Assembly: GCA_017979445.1 (NCBI GenBank)
Contig: CM030713.1
Span: 27,943,934 to 28,007,933, forward strand
Reading direction: 5' to 3'
Origin: Akebia trifoliata
Taxonomy: Eukaryota > Streptophyta > Magnoliopsida > Ranunculales > Lardizabalaceae
Length of the DNA: 64,000 nucleotides
The notes below the pieces were generated by a model. It saw only the letters and a list, made by a program, of their open reading frames with translations. It did no database searches and was not told the DNA's origin. This document shows positions 22,501 through 31,948 of this stretch, one piece after another (position 1 is the stretch's first letter; every line of letters begins with the position of its first letter). The translations under genes were made by a program, and so were the position numbers.

Positions 22501-25500
22501 AGTCAAATGACAAAACAAGAGTCCAACAGACTCTCTACTACCAAGTTAAAATAGTGAACACAAAATTGAGAACAAGACTCGCCACCTTATAACAAGGTTG
22601 CTTTCGCTTGTTATTAATAAAAATACTTTCATTACTATTTAGTATGATTTCAAATCTTAAAAAGGGTCATTGGCCCACATGTATTATCACATTGACAATT
22701 GAACACAACACCTTTCTAATTTTATGGAAAAACTCATATATATATATATATAGGGAAATGTTCAGCACCCTAAGTTTTACCACACACTTTAACAAACGTT
22801 TTTTGTCCTACATGGGTTAGAAGTTTTGGAATGAGCTGATTTTTGGTGAGGATGATCTCTATGATTAGAAGATCATCCTCCCCAAAAATCAGCCCATTCC
22901 GAAATGTTTAGCCCCATGTTTACACATTGAAAAATCGTGGACCGTCCATTTTTTGTAAATCAATTTTGATGGGGTCAGAAGTTTTGGAATGAGCTGATTT
23001 TTGGTGAGGATGATCTTCTCACCATAGAGATCATCCTCACCAAAAATCAGCTCATTCCGAAACTTCTAACCCATATAAGACAAAACGCGTTTGTTAAAGT
23101 GTGTGGTAAAACTAAGGGTGGCGAACGGGACCCATATATATATATATATATATATGAGCTTGATCAAAAGTGTTGAAAATGAATGACCACCGAACTCCCA
23201 AACCTTAAAATTAAAATCCAACAATGAAAAATAATTATTTTCAAAGTTCTTAGAATTTCGTTTTCTTAAATCTTGTGACATTGGATCATGTGTTTTGGAT
23301 TCTGAAATGCAAGGTCATGATACTTATTGAGATTTGAGTCAATTTCCCAACAGATGAATGATTTGTTGAGTTTGTTGGCGCACTAAACAAATTTTAGGCT
23401 AACTAAAATAATATTTGTTAGATTTTGACAAAATCTTTTTATTTTAAAGAGCATTGTTGGAGATGCTCTAGCATATTATCGGATAATGTCCTTATTGGAC
23501 CAGGACATGATTGATCCAATCCAATCCAACAAGACAACGGATCGAAACCTTATCGGTTTGGGTACTTATTGGAATCCAAAAATATTGATCCAGACCCGAA
23601 GTAATCAAAATGGATTAGATATTGGGTCTGATCCAATCCAGAACAAATAGAACGACCCTCTTTGTTGAATGCTCCTTAATTCCACACTCACTTTCTCCTC
23701 CTCAATCTACTCTTTATGGATCAATATTACCTTTGGTGATGGAATTCCAGATTTTGAATAACCTCCTCTCTAAGCCAATTTCTAGAGAAAAATTAATTAT
23801 ATCTTTTAGTTCTTTGGAATACTCTGATTTTCTATAAGAAAAGCAATTGTTTAATTGTGGAGACCCATCCATTCTTTTATAGATAGGAGTACAGGGTCTA
23901 GCCCATCTAAGATTAGAATCAAACCCATCCAAGCATTCTAATTCTTCTGAAATAGAGGTTTCTCAAATACACTCTTAACTCTTGTTAGAATCTCCAATTT
24001 GTTATTGACTAAAACCCGAAAGAAACTTTATATATAGGCTTAATGGGCCACCAACGAACCATAGGTCCCACTATACCAACTTCAGTAGCATCACTCATCC
24101 ACATCGACAATGGTCTATACAAGTATTGTACGTATGACGATGTAACCTATAATTTTATGTGTGGGTAATTGTGTTTCGGTGTTAATGAAGGGTGAGCCCC
24201 ACTAACACCTCGACTTACCAATTAGGAAAAAGAAAATTAGTACATTTTGCTATATGTGACATAATAAGGATATGTTTGATGGAAGAAATGGGGACTGCAA
24301 GAACAAAAAAGATATAGAACATAACATATAAGTTCTCTGAAAAACAATGCCTCATAATCATGATTTAACATAAGGAAAGATTCGAAATATCTGGAAGGCC
24401 ACCCCTTGGTGTCGTGTTATGATGTTTTTAATGGTTTCTCTCTCTCAATGTATTTATCATCTGTGACGATATTCTTCACAAAAAAACTAAGGAAAGAACT
24501 TATGTGATGGACCTTCGGTAGAAATAATTGCGTACTTTTGTTTAAGCTAATGTTTATTGAGTCTGGTCAAATTTCTCAGTAAAAGATTTCTGATATTTGT
24601 TTCATGTACTAATAAAATGATTTTTTTTCCTTTCAGTATGAATAAAACTCTTGAACGATACCAACGATGCTGTTGCACTCCTCAAGATAGCAATGCGGCT
24701 GATCGTGAAACACAGGTTTATGTTTAAGACATTTCTCTATTTAATGTCTGTTATGCTCTATGTAATGGTCTTTTTTCCTATCAAATTTGTACAGTTTAAT
24801 GGATGTATTCTAATAGATAATTTGTTTCTCTCTTTCATATCTTTTTTTTCCCTTTGCCAATGCAGAGCTGGCACCAAGAGGTCTCAAAACTAAAGGCGAA
24901 ATTTGACAATCTACAGCGCATGCAAAGGTTATGCCAATCTGAATTACTAGATATGAAATTGACTTCCTTTAGTCCCCAAATTACTATAAGTCCCCCACTT
25001 TTATACTACTTGTTTGGGTCCCCCAAATTACCAATCTTATAATCGATGTTTAATGTGAAGGCATTTGCTTGGAGAAGATCTTGGACCGCTTAGCGTGAAA
25101 GAATTGCAGAATCTTGAGAAGCAGCTTGAAGGAGCTCTGGCACAAACGAGGCAGCGGAAGGTACTTGCGCTACAAAGAATATTTTTTTTTGCCAAAACTA
25201 CTCAATCAGTCTTTTTTTTTTTTTTTTTTTAATTATTTACGGAAATGGTGATATATCCACTTTTATAATTTGACGAATTCTATGGAGAAATTTGATTAAT
25301 TAACCCTAGGTCTTTGAGTTGAATGTAGCTTCACAAAAAGTGTAAATTAGCAAATATCAAATGTGATCATATATTAATTTCGGTAAGAATAAATAACTAT
25401 GAATTAGAATGTATGACGATTTTCATAAATTAAAAAAATAGCAGGCTCCATTATTTTTGCAAAAATATTTAGGCCATTTTTGTCAAATAAGCTATTCTGG

Positions 25501-28500
25501 TAAAATTACTAAAACAGCTATATTTTGCCAGAATTATTGAATCAGCCATGTGTTTTATGATTATAAAATCAACCCCATATATATATATATATATTTATTG
25601 GGAAATGTTCAGCAACAAACATTTTGGCAAAACATTTTTCAAAACATGGGTTATAGGTTTTGGAATGGGCTGATTTTTGGTGAGGATGATCTCTATGGTG
25701 AGAAGATCATCATCACCAAAAATCAGCCCATTCCAAAACCTCAGACACATGTTTTGAAAAATGTTTTGCCAAAATGTTTGTCAAAATGTTTGTTGCTGAA
25801 CGGGACCCATATTTATTACCTTTCTACTAAAAATAGAAATTAGGTCGAGATGGTCAGTTTGAAATTTTTCTGAAAAAATTAATATAGTAATTTATTTTTA
25901 GTTTTGAGTACTTAGAGATAAATTAGAGTTTGGAGTTGTAAATAGACCAAAAGTAACTTGTTGTTTCAAGTTGTAAAGAAACTAAAGTAAATTATTCCTT
26001 TTTTTTCATTTTAATTATGTAAAATTCTTTTATTTATTATGTCCTTTATGTAAATTGGTAGATGGAGCTCATATGGAATGATATATGCATTAAATCCAGT
26101 TGTTGATTAATTACAAATAAAAGATTGTATGCTCATACCAAAAATTGGAGGTCATAGGGCCAGTTTTGAAATTTAGGGTTTGAGGAGAGTGAAATCAAAT
26201 GAAAACGAAGGAACATATGGAATGATATATGCGTTAAATCCGGTTGTTGATTAATTACATATAAAATATTATATACTTATATCCAAAATTGGAGGTCATA
26301 GGGCCAGTTTTGAAATTTTGGGCTCGAGGAGAGTGAAATCAAATGAAAACGAAAACGAAAACTAAGGTTTGAAGACTTTGGAGTTTTGAGAGGTATCAGG
26401 GGAAATCCATGCTGTAATCTCTTTCTCAGCATTATGAATATCTCTCACCTCTACGACGTGGCCACTGCCAAATAACCATAAATCTTGTTATTCTTCATGT
26501 GTTCTTTATTTCTTCATCGATTTTTGTGATTTGATCTATGACTTCATGCTCACAACATAAGTTTAATTCATACATTAGAAGATTGCACGAGGTTGCAATA
26601 TGTCTACTAACTGAGCTATGGGTCTCAGCCCCATCCCTTACTAGTTCGTCCCCATCACTTTTCTTCTGTTTAACCCAAACAACCACATCAATATTTAGTT
26701 TAATCCAACCCTCCCAGGATGTTTCCTATAAAATTTTATGAGTTGACATCTAATTATCGTAATTGGTATTGATAGTGTATTTAATATGTCGACCTCATAG
26801 AATTTCAATAGAAGCCAGCTCCACAAGCTACTTGGTTATCTTCCTCATCAAGTCCTAGATACCATATGATGTCTCATTAAATCGGATTGAATAGGAAGTA
26901 TCTAGATCTCCCTAAAACAATCCATGGCAATGATCTTCGTAGAATCAAATATCAATTCTGAACAACTTCTCAAAATAGTCTTTAATTACATCAAACGACC
27001 AAATAATTTTCACATAGCAACTTTTATATTTCTAGCAAAAGCAAAAGTACACCCAAATCACGAAAGATTATATTTACAATGAAGAAATATTTTTTTTTAT
27101 CAGTATGGTAACGGCCACTTAATTTATGCACAAAAAAAAAAAAAAAAATCCTTTCAATTATATTGCTATTATGAAATTCTTATAAAATTTGGAAGCTAAT
27201 GTTTTAAATATTTGTTCACCATTCTTAAATGCAGACACAGATAATGATAGAACAAATGGAAGAACTCCGCAGAAAGGTATGCGTTCATCATTGGTTTCTA
27301 CTTGGACATCATCATCATTATTATTAGTTTATTTTTTGCTAAATGAGCAAACAATGTATTAATAACATTACCTTTCAAAAAAAAAAAAAAATGTATTAAT
27401 AACAGAAAATTACAAGGAAAAAACCTTAGATTACAAACATAGGGAAGACCCAACAGATCTCCCCAATAACACTTCTTTACAATTATAGGTAGACTATTGA
27501 CCTCTCGAGAAATCTGAAAAAGCTAAACTTTCAAGAGCAAAGTTAGCTAAAGCGTTAGCTGTAGCGTTTCTTTCTCGCCAAGCATGTTGCACCTCCAAGT
27601 GTTAGCTGTTATGGTATTTTACGATGCAAATGTTATCTTTTAAAAACTCATGATCATTACATTACTACAATTGTATCTGACGATGCAAATGTTATCTTTT
27701 CAAGAGCACAAGTTGTCATCTCAAGAGGGGTTCAAGTCCAACTTGCCCATAAAAAAAATTTGACTTCTCTAGTACAAACTTAGAAATATGATTTCATTTA
27801 TTGACCTCAATATTTGGGATAAGGCGTGACTAATAATTATTAGAAAAAAGACTTTAGACGTCACTTTTTTAATGATGGTTATAAAAAAAAGTGATGTCTA
27901 TTTTTTTGGTTTGTAAAAGACAGTTTTTAGACACCGATTAAAAAAACGATGTTTAAAGATCAAACATAAACTGATGTCGGAAGTTCCACACTTTTTTGCA
28001 TGATCCCTCCACCAGCCGAAAATGCACATTAGATTTAAAATTTGATGTCTATTTTTGAAAAAGTGATGTCTAAGTCTTTCTTCTGGTATTGAATGGACTC
28101 AAGATATTATATGAAATGAAGCCAAGTTTTCTTTTAGAAAGTCCTTGCTTTCAATTCGATTTGGAAAATGGTTAAAACTTAGTTTCGTAACATTCTCAAC
28201 ATTTGGACTTATACTATGCGCTCCTTTTTTATTTTATTTTAACCCTAGTCCATTTTTCATGAAAATTTATCAATCTTACAGTTTTTTTGTTGTCCATTTG
28301 CAGGAACGCCATCTTGGGGATATAAACAAGCAGCTCAAAAATAAGGTCAATCTTGAATTATGGCCAGTGTGTGTTCCTTCAATATTTATATCTCAGCTGC
28401 TTTGTGTGGTTATAAATATTTGTTTTTTCCAATTTTCCATAATTTGAAATGTTTCAGCTTGAGGCAGAAGGACAAGGTTCATACATAGCCATTCAAGGAT

Positions 28501-29652
28501 CATGGGAATCTACCGCATTAGTTGCAAACAACGCCTTCAATATGCATCCTTCTCAATCCAATACCATGGATTGCGAACCCACTTTACAAATAGGGTACTA
28601 TATATTAGCTTCCTTTTCTCTTTATTTATTTGCCTTTTTTTTTTTTTTGTTGAAAACTCTAGACCCAAACTAGGTTTGAGGATTTGGCACCAAATGGACC
28701 GATGAGATGGAAATAAACTCTTAGGGGTTCCTACTAAATGGATGTCATTGAAATTTGATAAATTTGGGAGTCCAACTCAAAACCAATTGACAATGAGAGG
28801 AGAGTCCTAGGAGCTTATAAGGAGAGAGTCAAGTAATGAGTGTCCGACGTGGGACTAAACTAAACACGGCCTCCTCACGTGTGGGCTGATGTGAAGGAGA
28901 GAATGGCCCACTCTAATACCGTGATAAAGTTTGGGGGTCCAACCCAGAACCAATTGGCAATGAGTGGAGACGCCCAAGAGCTTATAAGGAGAGATACAAC
29001 GCAATGAGTGCTGATTTAGGACTAAACTCAACAAAATTTATACTAATCCTTAAGAGGAGATCAGTGCTGATCTATACGAAATATGTGTTTTCCTCTCATC
29101 TGAGAGTTAGAGGTTGGTAAAGTTCTAAGAGATAATCTAGGTAAAGATCATACGTATTTATAATAATAAAACGAGTTCCTATCACTTTCACATCAAGAAG
29201 TTGCATATGAGGTTCCAGCTTGGGTCACTTAAGCATTATTCTAAAAAAAAACTTCCCTGCTAAATTAGATAGATTCATATCTAGTAGAAGAGGTTGACAA
29301 TAAGTTATTTTAAAATTGTCTATTTGTTCCTATATTGGTGGTATTCTAGAAATGTCTGGGATAGAGTAAATAGCTTTACCAATGAATTAATCAGATCGAA
29401 TTTGAAAATGAAAAGATTTGTACAAGTTATACACTTGGTCACTATGGTGGAAAAAGGATTAATAACTGTAATTAATGTAAATTGGACCAACCCCGTTGAA
29501 TCAGGGTCCGACTGATTTGATATATTTTTGTTAATTCTGATACAATATATGGGTGTTGAAACAGGTATCACCAATTTGTTCCACAGGATGGAAATTCTGT
29601 TCCGAGGAGCGTAGCTGGTGAGAATAACTTCATTCATGGATGGGTCCTTTGA
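16319..29652 (+). CDS. AGL6: AGL6-like MIKC-type MADS-box transcription factor, complete 8-exon gene
   Basis: Nuclear transcription factor expected to bind CArG boxes as dimers or tetramers with other floral MADS proteins; the AGL6 clade acts in floral meristem and organ identity. Exons join as 16319-16500, 24637-24715, 24866-24927, 25061-25160, 27235-27276, 28304-28345, 28458-28594 and 29565-29652. All introns are GT-AG and the phases agree, giving 732 bp including TGA, or 243 residues; the family is usually about 240. Residues 1-60 are the MADS domain (starts [20 protein letters not shown]). The K domain spans roughly 88-170 and contains [19 protein letters not shown]. The C terminus carries both AGL6 motifs, [10 protein letters not shown] and the terminal [10 protein letters not shown]. 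No stop or frameshift is seen. Intron 1 is 8,136 bp and intron 4 is 2,074 bp, both transposon-rich. Residue 44 is Gly (AEVGLIIFS), where many relatives have Ala. The only close alternative is a SEPALLATA gene, which the C-terminal motifs argue against. Confidence 0.96.
16882..17247 (+). repeat. Cluster of CT/GA tracts, 5' part of AGL6 intron 1
   Basis: Three tracts lie near the start of intron 1: CT at 16882-16894, GA at 16941-16959 and CT at 17227-17247. Together with the promoter and leader tracts they make five GA/CT runs within 1.4 kb. Confidence 0.75.
18031..18830. mobile_element. PIF/Harbinger-like (Tourist) non-autonomous element, 800 bp, AGL6 intron 1
   Basis: Inverted ends GTGTGTGTTTGGA and GGGTATGTTTGGT (reverse complement), each flanked by TAA, the usual Harbinger target duplication. 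Subterminal copies of ACTTCTGAAG and CTTCAGAAGT mark both ends. No transposase. Confidence 0.7.
18868..19699. mobile_element. Non-autonomous DNA transposon, family B copy 1, AGL6 intron 1
   Basis: Ends are AGCATCTCTAATAAT on the left and AAGAGCAACTCCAACAGAC (reverse complement) on the right. Its left 200 bp or so is present twice in tandem (about 18840-19040 and 19041-19240). It aligns in reverse to 22449-23473. No coding sequence. Confidence 0.65.
20660..21640 (-). pseudogene. Copia linker/reverse transcriptase scrap, AGL6 intron 1
   Basis: The - frame 21002-20664 reads [20 protein letters not shown], matching the Copia block W..A..DEF..L..N.TWSLV ahead of the polymerase palm. Upstream - strand sequence to about 21640 looks like the variable integrase-polymerase linker. 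No LTRs. Confidence 0.6.
22449..23473. mobile_element. Non-autonomous DNA transposon, family B copy 2, carrying a nested MITE
   Basis: Ends AAGAGCAACTCCAACATAC and AGAGCATCTCCAACAATGC (reverse complement). The flanking thirds match copy 1 in opposite orientation, for example GAGTCAAATGACAAAACAAG. The middle is replaced by the fold-back MITE at 22753-23133. It also sits within sequence rich in GGATCGGATC-like words (22190-22370 and 23490-23640) that looks like yet another element. Confidence 0.65.
22753..23133. mobile_element. Fold-back MITE copy 1 (381 bp), AGL6 intron 1
   Basis: Flanked by (TA)n on both sides. The outer inverted ends are GGGAAATGTTCAGC and, reverse complemented, GGGTCCCGTTCGCC. 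Two inner palindromes (about 22821-22905 and 22981-23066) repeat the core GGAATGAGCTGATTTTTGG, so this copy holds two hairpins where the other copies hold one. It sits inside another DNA transposon (22449-23473). Confidence 0.75.
24637..24715 (+). CDS. AGL6: AGL6 exon 2 (I region)
   Basis: A 79-bp exon between TTTCAG and GTTTAT. It encodes residues 61-87, including the intervening-region motif [12 protein letters not shown]. Three cysteines in a row (CCC) stand where relatives often have CCY. Confidence 0.95.
24866..24927 (+). CDS. AGL6: AGL6 exon 3 (start of K domain)
   Basis: A 62-bp exon after TGCAG, encoding [20 protein letters not shown], the first K-domain helix. It ends AG|GTTATG, leaving two bases of an Arg codon. 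Confidence 0.95.
25061..25160 (+). CDS. AGL6: AGL6 exon 4 (K domain core)
   Basis: A 100-bp exon with the conserved block [19 protein letters not shown] and the continuation [14 protein letters not shown]. The acceptor TGTGAAG has a poor pyrimidine tract, but phase and length match the family exactly. The donor is AAG|GTACTT. Confidence 0.94.
25600..25808. mobile_element. Fold-back MITE copy 2 (209 bp), AGL6 intron 4
   Basis: A near-perfect palindrome along its whole length, with ends GGGAAATGTTCAGCAAC and GGGTCCCGTTCAGCAAC (reverse complement). The centre is GGAATGGGCTGATTTTTGG with its complement. A (TA)n tract lies on the left. No coding capacity. Confidence 0.8.
26070..26355. repeat. 144-bp tandem duplication, AGL6 intron 4
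   Basis: Copies start at 26070 and 26214 with CATATGGAATGATATATGC and share ATTGGAGGTCATAGGGCCAG. A few substitutions separate them. Confidence 0.8.
27235..27276 (+). CDS. AGL6: AGL6 exon 5 (K domain)
   Basis: A 42-bp exon encoding [14 protein letters not shown], flanked by TGCAG and GTATGC. The length is the family standard. Confidence 0.95.
27835..28091. mobile_element. CACTA-type MITE (257 bp), AGL6 intron 5
   Basis: Ends AATTATTAGAAAAAAGAC and CAATACCAGAAGAAAGAC (reverse complement) are decayed forms of a CACTA-type terminus. Both flanks carry the 3-bp target duplication AAT (27832-27834, 28092-28094), as expected for CACTA transposition. Subterminal repeats of GTGATGTCTA type occur. 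No coding sequence. Confidence 0.75.
28304..28345 (+). CDS. AGL6: AGL6 exon 6 (end of K domain)
   Basis: A 42-bp exon encoding [14 protein letters not shown], flanked by TTGCAG and GTCAAT. Confidence 0.95.
28458..28594 (+). CDS. AGL6: AGL6 exon 7 (C-terminal domain)
   Basis: A 137-bp exon encoding residues 170-214, starting LEAEGQGSY and ending in the AGL6-I motif DCEPTLQIG. The donor GG|GTACTA splits a Gly codon. Confidence 0.95.
28756..29033 (-). mobile_element. Miniature LTR retrotransposon (SMART/TRIM type, 278 bp), AGL6 intron 7
   Basis: Two LTRs of 111 and 112 bp (28756-28866 and 28922-29033), both TG...CA, flank a 55-bp interior. Both sides carry the 5-bp target duplication AAATT (28751-28755, 29034-29038). 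Read on the - strand, CGGTATTAGAG next to the LTR resembles the initiator-Met tRNA primer site, and GAGGAGGCCG before the other LTR resembles a polypurine tract. It codes for nothing and needs enzymes from other elements. The LTRs share TTGGGAGTCC or TTGGGGGTCC, CCAATTG(A/G)CAATGAG and GAGCTTATAAGGAGAGA. Confidence 0.85.
29565..29652 (+). CDS. AGL6: AGL6 exon 8 (AGL6-II motif and stop)
   Basis: The final 88 bp, starting [10 protein letters not shown] after the shared Gly and ending [10 protein letters not shown] then TGA. His replaces the Gln common in the FIQGWVL form. Confidence 0.95.
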
Positions 29653-29824
29653 TTCAACTATGAAAAAAACAGACTTATTATCGAACGTGTGGTCTAGATA
29701 CAATCCTTTATGCTTAATTTATCGTACTTATTTATGATTTTAAATATTTGCATGGTTTTATTGTATTATTTGGCCTTTTGAGTGTACATATTTCTGTTTA
29801 TGTCTTGCTCGTAAAATTGTTCAG

Positions 29825-29911
29825 CAGAACCGTGATCATTTGCCTTGGGATACACAAGAAAAAGATTCATATTAATTATGTGCATCCCTAGGCAAATGAT
29901 CTATGGTTCTG
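29825..29911. ncRNA. MIR-like hairpin 1, downstream of AGL6
   Basis: An 87-nt inverted repeat starting 172 bp after the AGL6 stop. Arm CAGAACCGTGATCATTTGCC pairs with GGCAAATGATCTATGGTTCTG, with few mismatches and a loop of about 25 nt. No known miRNA family is recognised. It could be a MIR precursor, a hairpin in the AGL6 3' end, or a tiny MITE. Confidence 0.35.
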
Positions 29912-29981
29912 TGATGAGAGGTGTGTTAGAGGAGGGAGGGCGTCAGAAAATTATTATAGTACAAAGAATAATAACGGTGAA

Positions 29982-30135
29982 GTGACCGTAAGATTGAACC
30001 TCATATGGTATTTTCCTGTGGAAGTGTGTAGGGACCATAGATGCTTTTCATCGAGATACAAGTGAAAAAGCATCTATGGTTCTAACACACTTCCACGGGA
30101 GGAAAGAGAGATATGAGGTACAATCTTGAGGTCAC
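29982..30135. ncRNA. MIR-like hairpin 2, downstream of AGL6
   Basis: A 154-nt imperfect palindrome with arms of about 70 nt. The best-paired part is GGAAGTGTGTAGGGACC and CATAGATGCTTTT against AAAAGCATCTATGGTTCT and AACACACTTCC. It shares the core ATCTATGGTTCT with hairpin 1, which suggests a common origin. No known miRNA is recognised. Confidence 0.35.
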
Positions 30136-30508
30136 TGGAACATGACTCCATTAAAAGTTGAAACAATCTAGATGACCATTTTATCAAAAAGTTTGAACCA
30201 AGAAGTAGGGTTCGAAGAATCATAATGGCGCGATTACCGAATCATTTCTTCTACCATCAATCTCTATTTTTGTATCTAAAGAAGGAAGAATTAGCAAACT
30301 CTGAGTCACAGGCTTTGGCTATGTAACTTTCCAAATTTGGGCCCAACGCAAGCCCAATCAATAGCTTAATAATAATATGAGATAATGTCCATAAAAGGTT
30401 CAGTAATCACACCTTCTTATTGACAAAATAGAGTTTGGGCCAACTCAAGCCCAATCAATAGCTTAAACCATCTTTACTTTCTTATTCATATGGATAATAA
30501 TTTTTATT

Positions 30509-30539
<31 letters not shown>

Positions 30540-31070
30540 AAGGCAATGTTATAAAATTAAAAAAAAATGGACTTTTCTACCATCAGCATGACAGTTGGAA
30601 TTTGAGTGAAAAAGCAGATTTCCTTGAGCTCAGTACCTCCTAAGGATACATCTCTCTTGGGAATCCTTAACATACCACTCAAGCCAAATATTTTCCATAA
30701 GAAATAGTTCATTCTAACATTACAAACTATATAAAAATTGATTTAAATTTATTACTTGAACTTTAAATCAGGAAGCTTGCATAAATCTCAGAGAGAGAGA
30801 GAGAAAGCAACATTAACTATCTTTATTATTAGTTTGTAATAGACAGCAAGCTTAGCAGTCATCAATTCCTTCAACAATGGATTCTAGGTTCAGTGATATC
30901 CAACCAAGACTGAGATGAAAAGAGAAATATAGAATACCTAAGGATCAATAATAGTTTTGATCGGATTAGTTGCAAAATAAATTCTGATTCAAGATGACAA
31001 TGAACAGTCTGGATTGAGTATTTGAGATTCCATCTCTTTTGAAATCTGTTCCAGATAATATACATATATA
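30136..31070. other. AGL6-SOC1 spacer
   Basis: Holds the CArG box, a poly-T run near 30514-30540 and a short GA run near 30790. Two diverged copies of GGGCCCAACGCAAGCCCAAT-like text (30337, 30433) indicate a small duplication of about 90 bp. Confidence 0.5.
30331..30340. promoter_or_regulatory. Perfect CArG box between AGL6 and SOC1
   Basis: CCAAATTTGG is a perfect palindromic CC(A/T)6GG site, the MADS-domain binding motif, 680 bp after the AGL6 stop. Its use is inferred. Confidence 0.4.
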
Positions 31071-31269
31071 GGTTCACGTTCAATGGCAAACTTTTTGGCA
31101 AAACATTTTTCAAAACATGAGTTAGAAGTTTTGGAATGGGCTGATTTTTGGTGAAGATGATCTCTACAGTGAGGAGATCATCATCACCAAAAATCAGCCC
31201 ATTCCAAAACTTCTAACTCATGTTTTAAAAAATGTTTTGCCAAAAAGTTGGCCATTGAACACACTACCC
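31071..31269. mobile_element. Fold-back MITE copy 3 (199 bp), between AGL6 and SOC1
   Basis: A near-perfect palindrome with the family core GGAATGGGCTGATTTTTGG. Its arms carry GGCAAAACATTTTTCAAAAC, also found in copy 2. Flanked by ATATATA on the left and a long (TA)n on the right (31271-31296). Confidence 0.8.
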
Positions 31270-31762
31270 ATATATATATATATATATATATATATATTCT
31301 ACTATAATAACAACAACATTTCCCCTAAGATTTGAGGTCACCTAAACGAAAATGTTCCTCCATTCCACTTTGTCCAAAGCCAAGTCTCCATCTACGTTCC
31401 TTTGGGTCTTCCTCCCACTCTTTTACGGGCTTCCGCTTCAATATTTCTTCTAATTGGTATTGTAATCGGCCATCATTTGACAAGGATCCAATCCAATAAC
31501 CTCTCGAAATTTGATTATTTTGGACCCGTTCCAGATCTACACCAATTCTATCGGATACAATTCGTCAACCACTCACCTTACTTCATCCAAGCTTACAAAG
31601 TAGAGTGAAGAAACATACTTTGTACATCCAATGCTACTATTACATTATTTAATGTTTATATATTTGCATGGCATAATGTAATACAATTATTTTTATTTTT
31701 AAAATAGGAGTTATTTTTTTAATTTTTAATTTTTTGAGAGTAAACTCGATTACCGCTGATCA
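31270..31762. other. SOC1 3' flank/UTR with possible LINE tail
   Basis: After a (TA)n tract, CTATAATAACAACAACATTT resembles the reverse complement of a plant LINE tail. The 68-codon open frame at 31402-31608 has no recognised identity. The SOC1 3' UTR should lie in the last few hundred bases. Confidence 0.35.
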
Positions 31763-31948
31763 TTAACCTTGCTGTGATGGAAAACAAGTATGTCTTTCAG
31801 GCCATCCGATGAACAATTCAGTCTCCACCTCCCGAATTTGACCATCTTCACTGTTCAGCGCAAATTCGATTTCCATGTCAGCATTCTGTCTGCGTGGCAC
31901 ACTTTCTATCTGCTGTAGCATTGTTTTATCTCCAGGTCTCACCCCACA
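31763..31948 (-). CDS. SOC1: SOC1-like exon 7 (C-terminal domain and stop)
   Basis: The final 186 bp, starting CGVRPGDK after TTTCAG. The SOC1 motif [11 protein letters not shown] lies about 18 residues before the TAA stop. Confidence 0.94.
   Translation of the reverse strand, partial: CGVRPGDKTMLQQIESVPRRQNADMEIEFALNSEDGQIREVETELFIGWPERHTCFPSQQG

Noticed and set aside
29320..29703. 127-codon - strand open frame across AGL6 exon 8
   Set aside because: It is antisense to a spliced exon that matches AGL6 exactly; no independent support.
31402..31608. 68-codon + strand frame as a small secreted or membrane protein
   Set aside because: A hydrophobic start alone is weak evidence, and the surrounding sequence resembles a LINE tail.
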